Counted from the stretch's first letter, positions 1-10,696 are shown. The stretch is 64,000 nucleotides of DNA from Cyanobacterium sp. T60_A2020_053 (GCA_015272165.1 JACYMF010000106.1:1-64000), one strand, 5' to 3'. A program made the numbers and translations. Notes: a model not told the origin generated them from the sequence alone.

Positions 1-99
1 ACAGTTGTTTCAACCTATCAGAAAATTGCATATCATCCCGCAATGATGCAACGCCCCACCGTTAGTATCAAACACTAATTCCATGGCATTATCATTATC

Positions 100-131
100 G
101 GATTTCTGAGTTATTCAGGAAACCCTACTTA
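100..131. repeat. MITE-3 end remnant
   Basis: A short piece resembling the terminal repeat of the MITE-3 family (TTATTCAG followed by AAACCCTA) lies just beyond the stop codon of the ABC exporter. Only the terminus is recognisable, so this is a degenerate end rather than a full element. Confidence 0.4.
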
Positions 132-136
132 AAAGC

Positions 137-1954
137 CTAATATAAATCACCACTTTCCTGTAAAGAATGTAAACGATGATAAATTCCCCCTCGATGGAGT
201 AACTCCTCATGGTTGCCCACTTCCGCAATTTTGCCCTGATTTAGTACAATAATCTTATCCGCTTCTCTGACAGTGCTAAGACGATGGGCAATAATAATAG
301 TAGTGCGCGTACCAAAAATTGAACGCATCGCTAACTGTATTTCCCTTTCTGACTCATAATCAAGACTAGAAGTAGCCTCATCAAACACTAATATATCAGG
401 ATTAACTAATAGCGCCCGTGCAATACCCAAGCGCTGTTTTTGTCCCCCGGATAACCTTACCCCCCTTTCTCCTACGATGGTATTATATCCTTCGGGTAAT
501 CTTTGGATAAATTCATCAATGCGCGCAATTTGACAAGCATTTCTTAACTCCGTGGCAGTAACATCAGGATTACCGTAGATGAGATTATCTAAAATTGTAC
601 CGTTAAACATATCCACCTCTTGATGCACGATAGCTAAACGGCGACGATAACGAGTAATATCAAGACTGCGAATATTTGCCCCATCCACGAGAATTTCCCC
701 CTGTAAAGGTGCGAAATAACGAAACAATAATTTAACTAGAGTTGATTTTCCTGAACCAGAGCGCCCGACTAATGCTACTGTTTGATAAGGCTCAATGACA
801 AAGTTAATATTATCTAACACTAGATTATCAGGATGATAACCGAAAGAAATATTTTGAAAGTGTAATTTTCCAGTGAATTGATAGGGATTTTCTGACAAAT
901 ACTCAGGCAGTAAACTAGAGGCATCCTCTCCACTGGGTAAATTCATAAACTCATGGAAACGAATCATCGAAGCATAACGGCGTGCGAAAACTTCCGCTAA
1001 ATTGCTGAGGGGTTCAAGTTCTGAATACGCCATACTAGCAAGGGTGTAAGTAGTGATAAAATGCCCCAGCGACATTTCCCCTCGAAAAGTAGGAATTAAA
1101 ACACCGATAAAGACTAGGAATAATGATAATTGTACGACAGTGCGATTCCAAGTGGCTAACTTCACATAACCTAAGTGAATGCGATTAATTACCACTCGAT
1201 ATTCACGGTTTAAACGTTTCTTTTGTCGGGCTAATTCCCGCGCTTCAGTGGCAAAAGATTTGACCGTTTTTATGTTAGTAATAATTTCAGAAGTGCGACT
1301 TTCGGTATTTTCTTGATGGGTGTCTAAAAGTTGCTCTCGAATAATTAATTTTTTTAAATGAATAAAAGTCAAGGTTAAAATTAGGATAAAAGAAATAATA
1401 AAACCAAGAGCAATCCATTTTTCAATTAATAAAATAACTACAAAAATTCCTAATATTCTAATTAATTTAGGTAAAAATTCTCCTGCTATTTCAGGATAAG
1501 TCCAAGTATGGTTAGATATACCTCTGGATATTCTTCCAGCTATTCTACCCGGGTTATTTTCATCATAAAAATTAAGAGGTAATGTTAATATTTTTTCGAT
1601 TACTTTTTGGGAATGATCGCGCCGTGACTTTAGCGTAATTTCCCAATGAAACCAAGAACCTAGCCATGATTGGACGGGCGCTCTCACCACTGCAATTACA
1701 AAGATTAAAAGACAAATAGCGATTAAATTAACTGATTTTTCATTGGTAGATAAACTAGAAATAAAAGTAAATTTATTAATAATGTTTTGTAGAAAAATAT
1801 CAATATTTTGATTAGATAAAATGTTGAGTATTTGCCCAATTAAATAAGGAATAATAAGGTCAATTATTTCTAAAATACCAGCAGCACCAATGCTAAAAAA
1901 TACTGTTAATTTATATTTACTGTAATATCTTAGTAAATCTCGAAAAGAAGCCAT
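137..1954 (-). CDS. ABC exporter, fused membrane and ATPase domains
   Basis: This is a half-size ABC exporter of the MsbA/MDR type that would work as a homodimer in the inner or thylakoid membrane. Residues 1 to about 320 form the six-helix membrane domain. The ATPase follows, with Walker A GRSGSGKST near residue 396, signature LSGGQKQR near 500, Walker B ILVFDEATSSLD near 522 and the switch histidine in IIAHRLS. The length of 605 aa is normal for the family. It stands alone and is transcribed divergently from the mtnP-like gene. The substrate (lipid, peptide or drug) cannot be read from the sequence. Confidence 0.9.
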   Translation of the reverse strand: MASFRDLLRYYSKYKLTVFFSIGAAGILEIIDLIIPYLIGQILNILSNQNIDIFLQNIINKFTFISSLSTNEKSVNLIAICLLIFVIAVVRAPVQSWLGSWFHWEITLKSRRDHSQKVIEKILTLPLNFYDENNPGRIAGRISRGISNHTWTYPEIAGEFLPKLIRILGIFVVILLIEKWIALGFIISFILILTLTFIHLKKLIIREQLLDTHQENTESRTSEIITNIKTVKSFATEARELARQKKRLNREYRVVINRIHLGYVKLATWNRTVVQLSLFLVFIGVLIPTFRGEMSLGHFITTYTLASMAYSELEPLSNLAEVFARRYASMIRFHEFMNLPSGEDASSLLPEYLSENPYQFTGKLHFQNISFGYHPDNLVLDNINFVIEPYQTVALVGRSGSGKSTLVKLLFRYFAPLQGEILVDGANIRSLDITRYRRRLAIVHQEVDMFNGTILDNLIYGNPDVTATELRNACQIARIDEFIQRLPEGYNTIVGERGVRLSGGQKQRLGIARALLVNPDILVFDEATSSLDYESEREIQLAMRSIFGTRTTIIIAHRLSTVREADKIIVLNQGKIAEVGNHEELLHRGGIYHRLHSLQESGDLY

Positions 1955-2028
1955 TATCTTTACTGGGGAATTTTTCGTTAAATAGGTAAGTAAATAGCAA
2001 GGGAAGGCAAGATAAGAGAGGGGAAGGC

Positions 2029-2046
2029 AAGGGGCTTAAGCCCCTT
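2029..2046. repeat. Palindromic hairpin AAGGGGCTTAAGCCCCTT
   Basis: A perfect 18-base palindrome lies between two divergently transcribed genes. Its place between two 5' ends argues against a terminator. Related words (AAGGGG then CCCCTT) recur near 17270, 30487 and 62190, so it looks like a small REP-type repeat. Confidence 0.5.
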
Positions 2047-2186
2047 GTTATATCATTACTCATATACAATCAATTTTACCAAGAATTTATAGCGTTTTTC
2101 ACTGTGATGATATACGTCTAAAGCCTTATAATTGTTAATATTTCATTCTCCACTATAAAATTGACAGTAAATTCTCTTAGATAAAA

Positions 2187-3059
2187 ATGGAAAAAATCAA
2201 AATTGGCATAATTGGCGGTAGTGGGTTGTATAAAATGGAGGCCCTCGAAAATGTTGAAGAAATAGCCATAGATACGCCCTTCGGTAAACCTTCCGATAAT
2301 TTTATAGTTGGTACTTTAGACGGCACAAAGGTGGTATTTTTAGCCCGTCACGGTAGAAATCATCATCTTTTGCCCACTGAGTTACCCTTTCGTGCCAATA
2401 TTCATGGTTTTAAACAACTAGGAGTTGATTATTTAATTTCAGCATCGGCAGTTGGTTCATTACAACAACACATTAAACCCCTTGATTTTGTTATACCACA
2501 TCAATTCATTGATCGCACCAAATCCCGTCAAGATACTTTTTTCGGCAATGGTATTGTTGCCCATGTGGGTTTTGGCAATCCCGTATGTACTAAATTAGCA
2601 GATATTCTCGCTCAAAGCATCGAAAATTTACAATTAAGCGACCTTGACTATCATCAAGGTGGTACTTATGTATGTATGGAAGGACCTGCATTTTCTACGG
2701 TAGCAGAATCCCATTTGTATCGCAGTTGGGGCGCTGATATTATTGGCATGACGAATTTAACGGAGGCAAAACTAGCGAGGGAAGCGGAAATTGCTTATGC
2801 TACTTTAGCTTTAGTTACTGATTATGACTGTTGGAATCCTGACCATGATCAAGTTACTGTAGAAACAGTAATTCAAAATTTACATCAAAATGCTGTGAAT
2901 GCGCAAAAAGTGATTAGAGACAGTGTAAGATTAATCAGCGCCCACCCCTTCATCAGTGATGCTCATTCTGCGCTAAAAACATCGATTTTTACCCCTTTAG
3001 ATACAGCGCCCCTCACCACTAAAAATAATTTGTTACCTTTATTACAAAAGTATTTATAA
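2187..3059 (+). CDS. mtnP: S-methyl-5'-thioadenosine phosphorylase
   Basis: The enzyme cleaves methylthioadenosine with phosphate to adenine and methylthioribose-1-phosphate, feeding methionine and adenine salvage. The N-terminal phosphate-binding motif [10 protein letters not shown] is present, as is [12 protein letters not shown], followed by [16 protein letters not shown] and VTDYDCW, which fit MTAP rather than purine nucleoside phosphorylase. At 290 aa it is full length. The start at the ATG has only a weak ribosome site (TAGATAAAA). It lies directly before the methionine aminopeptidase gene on the same strand, but short repeats separate the two, so a shared transcript is uncertain. Confidence 0.9.
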   Translation: MEKIKIGIIGGSGLYKMEALENVEEIAIDTPFGKPSDNFIVGTLDGTKVVFLARHGRNHHLLPTELPFRANIHGFKQLGVDYLISASAVGSLQQHIKPLDFVIPHQFIDRTKSRQDTFFGNGIVAHVGFGNPVCTKLADILAQSIENLQLSDLDYHQGGTYVCMEGPAFSTVAESHLYRSWGADIIGMTNLTEAKLAREAEIAYATLALVTDYDCWNPDHDQVTVETVIQNLHQNAVNAQKVIRDSVRLISAHPFISDAHSALKTSIFTPLDTAPLTTKNNLLPLLQKYL

Positions 3060-3062
3060 CAA

Positions 3063-3155
3063 TAGATAATGGACAATGGATAATTGATAATGGACAATGG
3101 ATAATTAATTCTGCGCCTACCTATTCATAACTCATAATTCATAATTCATAATTAT
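3063..3155. repeat. Short tandem repeats (GATAATGGA and ATTCATA units)
   Basis: Two runs of near-heptameric units, first GATAATGGACAATG-like and then ATTCATA-like, fill the spacer between the two metabolic genes. The same units occur near 10790-10885, 11889-11930 and 53490-53512. They match the short tandemly repeated repetitive sequences known from cyanobacteria. Confidence 0.7.
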
Positions 3156-3181
3156 TTCTGCTTCCTAAAATCTAATCAAAA

Positions 3182-4039
3182 ATGAAACAACTAAGAGAAT
3201 TATTATTTAGACAACCGAAAAACCAGCGCCCTTCACCGCCCATAAAAACCAAAGGATTACCACCCATGAAAAAAACGGGGCGCGGTATCCAAATTAAAAA
3301 CGAAGGGGAAATCGCCATTATGCGTAAAGCTGGGCAAATAGTCGCCACAGTTTTAAAAGAAATTATGGAAATGACTAAACCGGGCATGACTACCGCCGAT
3401 TTGGATGCCTACGCAGAAGAAAGAATTAGGGCGATGGGCGCTAGTCCTAGTTTTAAAGGCTATTATGGCTTTCCTGCTTCTATCTGTGCTTGTCTTAATG
3501 ATGAAGTGGTTCACGGTATCCCCAACCATGATAAAGTGATTAAAATGGGCGATATTGTCAAAATTGATACGGGCGCTTATTATCAAGGATTTCATGGTGA
3601 TTCTTGTATTACCTTCCCCATGGGTACGGTAAAACGTAGTACACGTCAACTATTAGAAGTAGCTGAAAAAGCCATGTATTTGGGCATTGAGCAAGTTAAA
3701 GCCGGTAACTATTTAATGGATATAGCTGGGGCAGTGCAAGATTATGCAGAGAAAAATGGTTATTGTGTGGTAGAAAACTTTGTGGGGCATGGTGTGGGGC
3801 GCAGTCTTCACGAAGAGCCATCGGTGTTCAATTTTCGCACTAGAGATTTACCCAATGTTAAACTACAAGCAGGGATGACTTTAGCCATCGAGCCCATCAT
3901 TAACGCTGGTTCTAAACATACTAAACTATTAAAAGACCGTTGGACAGTTGTCACGAAGGATAAACAGTTATCGGCACAATTTGAGCATACCGTATTAGTT
4001 ACCCCTACAGGTTATGAAATTCTCACCGACAGGGGATAG
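3182..4039 (+). CDS. map: Methionine aminopeptidase, type I
   Basis: This metalloenzyme removes the initiator methionine from nascent proteins. The pita-bread fold ligands are visible: [15 protein letters not shown] supplies both aspartates, [12 protein letters not shown] the histidine, and AIEPII and QFEHTVLVT the glutamates. The chain is 285 aa, about 30 longer than the minimal bacterial enzyme because of an N-terminal stretch rich in Pro and Lys. Part of that stretch (NQRPSPP) is encoded by one copy of the dispersed 14-mer at 3224-3237. An internal ATG at 3268 would remove the extension. Neither start has a good ribosome site, so the start remains open. Confidence 0.9.
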   Translation: MKQLRELLFRQPKNQRPSPPIKTKGLPPMKKTGRGIQIKNEGEIAIMRKAGQIVATVLKEIMEMTKPGMTTADLDAYAEERIRAMGASPSFKGYYGFPASICACLNDEVVHGIPNHDKVIKMGDIVKIDTGAYYQGFHGDSCITFPMGTVKRSTRQLLEVAEKAMYLGIEQVKAGNYLMDIAGAVQDYAEKNGYCVVENFVGHGVGRSLHEEPSVFNFRTRDLPNVKLQAGMTLAIEPIINAGSKHTKLLKDRWTVVTKDKQLSAQFEHTVLVTPTGYEILTDRG

Positions 4040-4113
4040 ATAACGGCACATTTGCAACTTTGAACCAAAAATTTAAGTTTTGGAAAGGGAGGTAAGGGAG
4101 AAAGGACGCTTTT

Positions 4114-7100
4114 TTAAGTTAATAATTTAATCAATTCTGCCACTCCTTCGGGATTATCAAAATGCAAATTATGTCCTCCTTCAATAGTACATATTTGCTC
4201 CTTGACAAATACTTGTTTTTGTGCTAACAAATCTTCAGGGCGATTAAAATTACTTTGACTGCCATAGATAACGGTGGAGGGCGCCCTCCGCCGTGCTAAT
4301 AATTGTAAGTATTGATGACGAGGAATAGTATTAAAACCGACACCTACCCTTGTCGCCAAGAGAGGAGAATAAGTAAATGTCACCCCATTTTCCACAGATT
4401 TTGTCATTCTGGTGGCTAATTTTAAAGCAAAATCATCATCTAAATTAGGGCTAGTTTTTTGCAGTCTTTGCGCTACTGTGGCAACACTATCATAAACGGG
4501 TAAAGCAGGTATATTTAACAAATAATCTAGTTGACTGGTGAAACTTTCTAAGTCTTTTTCTCCTTTACTTTCTGCTGGTAAAATTGGTTCAACTAAATAT
4601 AATTGCTCGATTTTTTCTGCTCGTGTATTAACATAAATACTAGCAATCATTGAACCAAAAGAATGACCTAATAAATTAACTTTATTTTCAGCAGAAAAAT
4701 GATTAATTAAACAATCTAAATCAGCGACAAAATCTAGTAAATTATAAGCGCACCCCATCCCATTATGTTGCGATTTGCCATGCCCCCTTAAATCTGGAGC
4801 GATGACATAGTAACCTTTTTGAGCTAATTTTTGAGCAACTTTTTCCCATGCCATGCCCTGATCTAATATTCCATGAATAATAAACATGATAGGATTATTT
4901 TTATTACCCCAAGTGCAAACACATATATCTAAATCTCTAATTTTTACATAACTTTCTTCTACCTCAAAAAGTTGTGATTCTTGCGGTAAATTATAATTAA
5001 ATTTCTCAGCAAGTTGAATAGTTAAAGGATTAAGTAAAATTGGTAATTTGATATTTTGCCACTGAGTCGCCAGACTACTATCTATTTTATTTCTAGTATT
5101 AAAATTAGGATCACCCACTGACATGGATTGTTGATATAATCCCCCTGTCATTCTTTCCCCTTCGTAGGGATTTAACAAAGATTTATCAAAGTCAATTTCT
5201 AAGAAATTACAGATATTTTGCAATTCTTTTTCAGGATTAGTTACTAAATTTTCATAGACAACGGTTAATAATTTATTGTTGTCGATAACTTGATGAAATT
5301 TGCTAGTATTTTGATTACTTTGATACCAAATATTTTCCGCTATTTCATAAGGGTTAGCATCTTTTAACGCCAATAACTTATCCATTCTCATTCTCGCAAA
5401 AGATTCAATCACCGCATAAGGATGACGCACTAAATGGATATATTTAGCTTGAGAAAAAGTTTTTTCTGCATTAAATAAAGTCTCTTTACTATTAGCATAA
5501 GTGGGAGATTTATCAACTAAAATACGATTTTGACAGAAAGATTGCAAAATTTCATATACTTCCCCAATGGTTAAATTTTCCTCAATCCATTGGTTAATTA
5601 AATCCTCACTTTGTGCCACTGTAATTGATTTTAACTCCATCAGCGCCCTCACCAGTCCTTCTTGCAAGTGGGATGAGGCTAATTCCGTTTGTCTTTCCTG
5701 CATTGTCGCAAAAGGTAACAAGTGTAATTCTGGGGGAGAGACTAATTGCGGATGACTAGCTAACATTACTCGCAACAAAGTTGACCCAGAGCGAGGACTT
5801 GATAAAATAAAAACGATAGGCTGGTGATTAGTGGGATTAAAAGTGATTTTTTCCTCTGTCTTGTCTTCCTCTGGGGTAATGATTAAAGATTGAGTGGAAG
5901 GCTTAACGGCAGTTTTTTCCCCATGACTTACGGCAAATTCATCGGCAAGATAACTCGCTAAAGCAAAGAGTTGAGGGCGCTCGTATATCTCACGAGGGTA
6001 TAACATAATATTTAAGTCAGTTTTTAGGTGATTAATGGCTTCCATCACCATTAACGAATCCATCCCTAAATCCACCAGACTATCTTCTGCTTTTATCTCG
6101 TTTTTATCTTGGTGAAGTATCTTGGCAATGGTTTCCCTGAGATAGTCAATTAAAATATTTTCCCTTGCTTTAATATCTGTGGTAGTTTGTAAACGTTGAA
6201 AAATTAAGCCTTGTTTTTCTTCATCCGTAGAAGTCGGAATAAGTTTTTGTAGATAGGGAGAGGGTGGGAAATTTTGACTAATTTTTTGCCAGTCAATATT
6301 AAGTATTCCCACTTGTGGATTATTTTCTTGAAGAAGTTTACCGAGAAGATTAACAGCGCCCTCCGCCGAGATACTATTAACTCCCATATGATTAAGATGG
6401 GATTGAGTTGTGATTGCCATACCAATATCCAGCGCCCCCCAATTTATAGTTAAAGCAGGTAAATTGAGAGAGTGTCGATAATAGGCAAAACTATCAAGGT
6501 AACTATTAGCAATGGCGTAATTACTTTGCCCCATTGATCCTACCATAGAAGCAAGGGAAGAATACATAATGAAAAAATCAAGGTCAAAATCAAGGCTAAG
6601 TTGATGTAAATTATTAACACCCATAACCTTTGCGGAAATAACTTTGTTTAATTTTTCTTCTGTCATGGAGGCAATGACACCATCATCTAATACTCCAGCG
6701 CTGTGAATAATTCCTTTGAGGGGTGGTAAATTATTTTTGAGATGCTGGAAAATTTCTGTTAAGGAATCTAATTGATTAACGTCTCCTTGAGAAATAGTGA
6801 TATTAATTCCTTGTTGTTGCCATTGCTTAATTTTTTGTTGAGTTTCTCCATTAGGTTGACTGCGAGAAAGTAAAATGAGATTTTTTGCGCCTTGTTTGAT
6901 TAAATAGTTAGCGCTAACTAAACCCAGCGCCCCTAAACCTCCCGTAATCAAGTAGGATGATTTACTATCAAGGCTAAAGTCTTTTTTATTGTTAACGGTT
7001 AAAGATTTTCTTTGCAGACGACAATAATAAGGAAAATTATTTCTAATTGCCGTCATAGTTTCCTGTTGAGGATGATTCAGCAGATAATTAAAGAGATTGA

Positions 7101-7662
7101 GGGGAATATTATCGGAGTCTATATCAATCATACCGCCCCAATATTCAGGATGTTCTAGGGCGATAACTTTGCCTAATCCCCATAATCCGCCACCATCAGG
7201 GTTAATTTTTTCCTCGTTGTTAACTTGCTGACTTCGTTGAGTAATGAGCCATAACTTAGCATATTTTTGAGTATTTGTCAAGGTTTGTAACAAATTTATA
7301 ACAGGAAGACATTGTAAATAGTTATTTTCCTTGAGATTATTATTTTCTTGACTACTCCAAGTATAGATAATGTGACGGGGGAGGGCGCTGGAGATAATTT
7401 CCTCATACTGTTGACGATTATCGACATCAAGATAAAATATTTTTTCCCTGACTAAAACATCATCAGCTAATAATGTATTACCTTGATTGATAGAAAGATT
7501 ATCTTGTTTCTCACGGTGATAAATTAACGGCGACTGATTTTCTCCTTTTTCATAAACCACAGATACTTGATTACCAGCGAGGGTTAAATCTCTAGCCAAT
7601 TTTTCTCCTAATCCTTGTTTATCTGCAAAAATAAGAAAACTTTGAGTTTGATTGTCTGCCAT
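4114..7662 (-). CDS. ols: Olefin synthase C-terminal half: KR-ACP-sulfotransferase-thioesterase
   Basis: The order of domains matches the second half of the cyanobacterial Ols/CurM-type synthase, which converts a beta-hydroxyacyl chain to a terminal alkene by sulfonation, hydrolysis and decarboxylation. The ketoreductase occupies about residues 1-410 (GGLGALG near 244, YAIAN near 384). The acyl carrier protein has its phosphopantetheine serine in LGMDSLMV near 535. The sulfotransferase spans about 610-880 (PRSGST near 626, HLVRHP near 744). The alpha/beta hydrolase thioesterase covers 900-1182 (GHSFGS near 1000, catalytic His in EGGHNLHF). The acyl-ligase, ACP1, ketosynthase and acyltransferase half is not upstream: gcvT begins there on the same strand. 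PAPS for the sulfotransferase could come from the cysC product in this window. Function is inferred from domain architecture. Confidence 0.85.
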   Translation of the reverse strand: MADNQTQSFLIFADKQGLGEKLARDLTLAGNQVSVVYEKGENQSPLIYHREKQDNLSINQGNTLLADDVLVREKIFYLDVDNRQQYEEIISSALPRHIIYTWSSQENNNLKENNYLQCLPVINLLQTLTNTQKYAKLWLITQRSQQVNNEEKINPDGGGLWGLGKVIALEHPEYWGGMIDIDSDNIPLNLFNYLLNHPQQETMTAIRNNFPYYCRLQRKSLTVNNKKDFSLDSKSSYLITGGLGALGLVSANYLIKQGAKNLILLSRSQPNGETQQKIKQWQQQGINITISQGDVNQLDSLTEIFQHLKNNLPPLKGIIHSAGVLDDGVIASMTEEKLNKVISAKVMGVNNLHQLSLDFDLDFFIMYSSLASMVGSMGQSNYAIANSYLDSFAYYRHSLNLPALTINWGALDIGMAITTQSHLNHMGVNSISAEGAVNLLGKLLQENNPQVGILNIDWQKISQNFPPSPYLQKLIPTSTDEEKQGLIFQRLQTTTDIKARENILIDYLRETIAKILHQDKNEIKAEDSLVDLGMDSLMVMEAINHLKTDLNIMLYPREIYERPQLFALASYLADEFAVSHGEKTAVKPSTQSLIITPEEDKTEEKITFNPTNHQPIVFILSSPRSGSTLLRVMLASHPQLVSPPELHLLPFATMQERQTELASSHLQEGLVRALMELKSITVAQSEDLINQWIEENLTIGEVYEILQSFCQNRILVDKSPTYANSKETLFNAEKTFSQAKYIHLVRHPYAVIESFARMRMDKLLALKDANPYEIAENIWYQSNQNTSKFHQVIDNNKLLTVVYENLVTNPEKELQNICNFLEIDFDKSLLNPYEGERMTGGLYQQSMSVGDPNFNTRNKIDSSLATQWQNIKLPILLNPLTIQLAEKFNYNLPQESQLFEVEESYVKIRDLDICVCTWGNKNNPIMFIIHGILDQGMAWEKVAQKLAQKGYYVIAPDLRGHGKSQHNGMGCAYNLLDFVADLDCLINHFSAENKVNLLGHSFGSMIASIYVNTRAEKIEQLYLVEPILPAESKGEKDLESFTSQLDYLLNIPALPVYDSVATVAQRLQKTSPNLDDDFALKLATRMTKSVENGVTFTYSPLLATRVGVGFNTIPRHQYLQLLARRRAPSTVIYGSQSNFNRPEDLLAQKQVFVKEQICTIEGGHNLHFDNPEGVAELIKLLT

Positions 7663-7747
7663 GGGGTTAATTTTGTCTTGCCGTGAATAAATATCTCTTT
7701 GTTAACTTATATCATTATCAGAGGTCAAATTTGTAGATAATTCCCCC

Positions 7748-7775
7748 GTAGGTTGGGTTGAGGCAACGAAACCCA
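7748..7775. repeat. REP hairpin GTAGGTTGGGTT...AACGAAACCC
   Basis: This is one of four copies of a small inverted repeat whose arms are GGTTGGGTT and AAACCCA. Others lie at 45035-45066, 53399-53426 and, as a variant, about 62871-62901. Here it lies in the spacer upstream of the olefin-synthase half, near two copies of the dispersed GCGCCC word. Confidence 0.6.
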
Positions 7776-7915
7776 TAAAAATGCAACGCCCGAGGATTTT
7801 AATACAGGCTCAATCATTGAGGGAGTTTCTTTTTTAAATCCTTTTGATGATGATTTTAGACTAATTTAGTCAGCGCCCTTCACCATGGCGGAGGGCATTT
7901 AACCCAAAGTATCAA

Positions 7916-9031
7916 CTACCTATTTAAAATTTTGCCATTATAAAAAGGTTTTTTGACAACTTTAAGGGGGAATAATTTACCCCGTATTTCTACTTGTAAA
8001 GATTGCCCTACTTTTGCTAACTCTACGGGTAAATAACCTAAAGCAATGGGTTTACCGAGAGTGGGGGATAATGTGCCACTGGTGACAATACCAACAGTTT
8101 TATCATCTTTGATGAGGGGATAATCATGGCGCGGAATATAGCGCCCTTCACCTTCCAGAGCCACTAAACGCTTACTTACACCTTCTTTTTTTTGCCTAAC
8201 TAAAATATCTTTACCGATAAAATTGCGCCCGTCATCCACATTTACTAACCAACCCAATCCCGCTTCTAAAGGGGTGATTTTTTCAGTAATTTCCTGCCCA
8301 TAAAGACTCATACAGGCTTCTAGCCTGAGGGTATCCCGTGCTCCTAATCCGCAAGGAGTTACCCCCTGAGATGTTAATTTAAGCCAAAGATTCTGTGCAA
8401 GGTGGGGGGATACCATGATTTCAAAACCATCCTCTCCCGTGTAACCAGTTCGAGCTATAAAGACTATTTCATTGTGCCAATTAATAGTGAGATGTCCAAA
8501 GCTACTTAGTTGATTCAAGTCAACACTGAAAAAAGATTGTAAAGAATCCACCGCTTTTTTTCCCTGTAGCGCTATTAAGGCTAAATGATCAGAATTATCA
8601 ATTAATTCGATACCACTGGGCGATAAATGTTGTTGCAACCAAGCCCAATCTTTACTACAGGTAGAAGCATTAACAATCATTACCCCCGATTCTATTTTAT
8701 TTGAATCAATACCTTGATAATAAAAAATAATATCGTCAACAATGCCCCCTTGTTCATTTAACAATACTGAATATTGAGCTTGACCTGCTTTTAAATGACT
8801 TAAATGGGAGGGAATCAGATATTCAATCTGAGAGCGTAAATTTTGTCCCTGTAACTGAAATTTACCCATGTGAGAAATATCAAACATTCCTACGGTTTCT
8901 CTTACCGCTTGATGTTCTAGTTTTAGACTACTATATTGCACAGCCATTTCCCACCCGGCAAAGTCAGTGAATTTGGCTTTTGCTTTTAAGGAAAAAGAAT
9001 GTAAAGGAGTTTTTTTTAAATTTTCGCTCAT
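7916..9031 (-). CDS. gcvT: Glycine cleavage system T protein (aminomethyltransferase)
   Basis: GcvT transfers the methylene group from the aminomethyl-lipoyl H protein to tetrahydrofolate, which is needed for photorespiratory glycine breakdown. The chain of 371 aa begins with the typical TPLHSFSLKAKAKFTDFAGWEM and continues with VGMFDISHMGKF. The folate-binding region includes GYTGEDGFEI and the conserved GLGARDTLRLEACM. The C-terminal barrel contains TSGTLSPTLGKPIALGY. gcvH and gcvP are not in the window, as is common in cyanobacteria where the genes are scattered. The 253-base spacer to the downstream synthase gene suggests separate transcription. Confidence 0.95.
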   Translation of the reverse strand: MSENLKKTPLHSFSLKAKAKFTDFAGWEMAVQYSSLKLEHQAVRETVGMFDISHMGKFQLQGQNLRSQIEYLIPSHLSHLKAGQAQYSVLLNEQGGIVDDIIFYYQGIDSNKIESGVMIVNASTCSKDWAWLQQHLSPSGIELIDNSDHLALIALQGKKAVDSLQSFFSVDLNQLSSFGHLTINWHNEIVFIARTGYTGEDGFEIMVSPHLAQNLWLKLTSQGVTPCGLGARDTLRLEACMSLYGQEITEKITPLEAGLGWLVNVDDGRNFIGKDILVRQKKEGVSKRLVALEGEGRYIPRHDYPLIKDDKTVGIVTSGTLSPTLGKPIALGYLPVELAKVGQSLQVEIRGKLFPLKVVKKPFYNGKILNR

Positions 9032-9173
9032 TTAATATTAACGCATAGACTCTAATCATCAATTATATAGAGGTTGCCGAAAAAGTGGAGGGAAAAGAGC
9101 AAGGGGCAAAGGGCAAAGGAAATCATCAATATTAGAGTTGTTGCGAAATAGGAGATCATAAAAAAAAGCTGAC

Positions 9174-9231
9174 TGGCGTTACTGAATTGTGGCATGAAAC
9201 ATTAATGAATTACAGCAAATATATAATACTC
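9174..9231. repeat. 58-bp dispersed repeat, copy 1
   Basis: These 58 bases are identical, in inverted orientation, to 19651-19708. The neighbouring 9226-9290 also matches 29265-29330 closely. The match suggests pieces of one vanished mobile element; the second copy lies close to a dead transposase gene. The rest of the 309-base spacer between gcvT and miaB shows no gene. Confidence 0.8.
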
Positions 9232-9340
9232 AAAATATTATTACTATTCCCTACCCCAAGCAAAAACATATTTAAAATCAGCAATGTGAAAAACTAAATT
9301 AAGTTACAAATATACAATTAATTTTGTACCATAACTGACC

Positions 9341-10696
9341 TTAAATCGTCACCAAAGATAAAGCCTCCCCCGTAAGACTAAACGCCCTTACCTCAGTAAT
9401 TTTCACCGGCACAACTCGCCCTTTCAACTCCTCAATATTTCCAGCAAAGAAAGTTAAACGATTACCGTCAGTTCTGCCCACCACTTGCGTGGTATCTTTA
9501 GGGTTAACATCCTCTACCAAAACTTGTTGTACAGTGTTAAAATAACGCTGAGAACGCTCACCAGCTTTGATTGCCACTAGATGATTAAGCCGTTGTAAAC
9601 GATCACTTTTCACCTCCTCACTAAGCTGATTTTCCCATTCCGCCGCCGGAGTATTAGGGCGAGGAGAATAAGCCGCCGTATTTAATTGATCAAAACCAAT
9701 ATCTGCAACTAACTGTAACGTTTTCTCAAATTGCTCCTCCGTTTCCCCCGGAAAACCCACAATGGCATCAGCACTAATGGAAGCATCAGGCATATAACCA
9801 CGAATTTTGTTAATAATATCTCGATAACGTTCATGGGTATAACCCCGTTTCATGGCTTTTAAAATCTCATTATCGCCCGACTGGAAAGGGATATGGAAAT
9901 GTTCACACACTTTCGGTAACTCATGACAAGCACGAATTAAGCGCTCAGTAAAATAACGGGGGTGAGAAGTGGCAAAACGTATGCGCTCAATACCTTCCAC
10001 GTCATGGATAAAATAAAGTAAATCTGTTAAAGTGTGCTGATTTCTACCTGTTTCCGTTGTGCCGGGTAAATCTCGACCATAAGCATCGATATTTTGCCCT
10101 AATAAAGTTATTTCCTTAAAACCTTGACGGGCTAAGTCTTCAATTTCTGCTTTAATAACCTCTGGAGTGCGCGATTGTTCGACACCTCTAGTATTAGGTA
10201 CTACGCAATAACTACATCTTTCATTACAACCATAAATAATATTAACCCAAGCAGTAACAGAGCTTTCACGGCGAGGTTTGGTAATGTCTTCAAAAATATG
10301 CACTGCTTCCGTGGCTACAATCTGATTACCTGCAAATACTTGCTCAAGAAGGCTCTCAAGGCGATTAGCGTGTTGTGGCCCCATCACGAGGTCTAATTCT
10401 GGCACACGGCGTAATAATTGCTCTCCTTCTTGTTGTGCTACGCATCCAGCCACCACGAGGGTTAAATTAGGCTCTTGATGTTTTCTTTTTGCTTGTCTGC
10501 CGAGATAGGAATATACTTTTTGTTCCGCATTGTCTCGAATACTACAGGTATTATAAACTAATACTTGGGCTCGGTTGGGGTCTTCTGTGAAGGTAAAACC
10601 CATAGTTTCCAAAATTCCTGCCATTCTCTCGGAATCAGCTTTGTTCATTTGACAACCGAAAGTTGTAATGTTATATAGTCGTTGTTGATCTGTCAT
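9341..10696 (-). CDS. miaB: tRNA-2-methylthio-N6-dimethylallyladenosine synthase
   Basis: MiaB is a radical SAM methylthiotransferase that modifies A37 of tRNAs reading UNN codons. The N-terminal UPF0004 domain carries three cysteines for one cluster ([24 protein letters not shown]). The radical SAM cluster motif CNERCSYC is near residue 157. The C-terminal part contains the TRAM-like tail. At 451 aa it is the usual length, and the [14 protein letters not shown] segment separates MiaB from RimO. The gene stands alone, with repeats on both sides. Confidence 0.95.
   Translation of the reverse strand: MTDQQRLYNITTFGCQMNKADSERMAGILETMGFTFTEDPNRAQVLVYNTCSIRDNAEQKVYSYLGRQAKRKHQEPNLTLVVAGCVAQQEGEQLLRRVPELDLVMGPQHANRLESLLEQVFAGNQIVATEAVHIFEDITKPRRESSVTAWVNIIYGCNERCSYCVVPNTRGVEQSRTPEVIKAEIEDLARQGFKEITLLGQNIDAYGRDLPGTTETGRNQHTLTDLLYFIHDVEGIERIRFATSHPRYFTERLIRACHELPKVCEHFHIPFQSGDNEILKAMKRGYTHERYRDIINKIRGYMPDASISADAIVGFPGETEEQFEKTLQLVADIGFDQLNTAAYSPRPNTPAAEWENQLSEEVKSDRLQRLNHLVAIKAGERSQRYFNTVQQVLVEDVNPKDTTQVVGRTDGNRLTFFAGNIEELKGRVVPVKITEVRAFSLTGEALSLVTI

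Noticed and set aside
1-78. Open frame at the left edge ending in a TAA near 78
   Set aside because: Too short at the edge to show codon bias or a domain; could be the end of a gene but I cannot support it.
2029-2046. Palindrome as a terminator
   Set aside because: It lies between two divergent 5' ends, where no terminator is expected, and similar words recur elsewhere.
3172-3649. Minus-strand open frames opposite the methionine aminopeptidase
   Set aside because: These are shadows of a well-supported gene with catalytic motifs on the plus strand.
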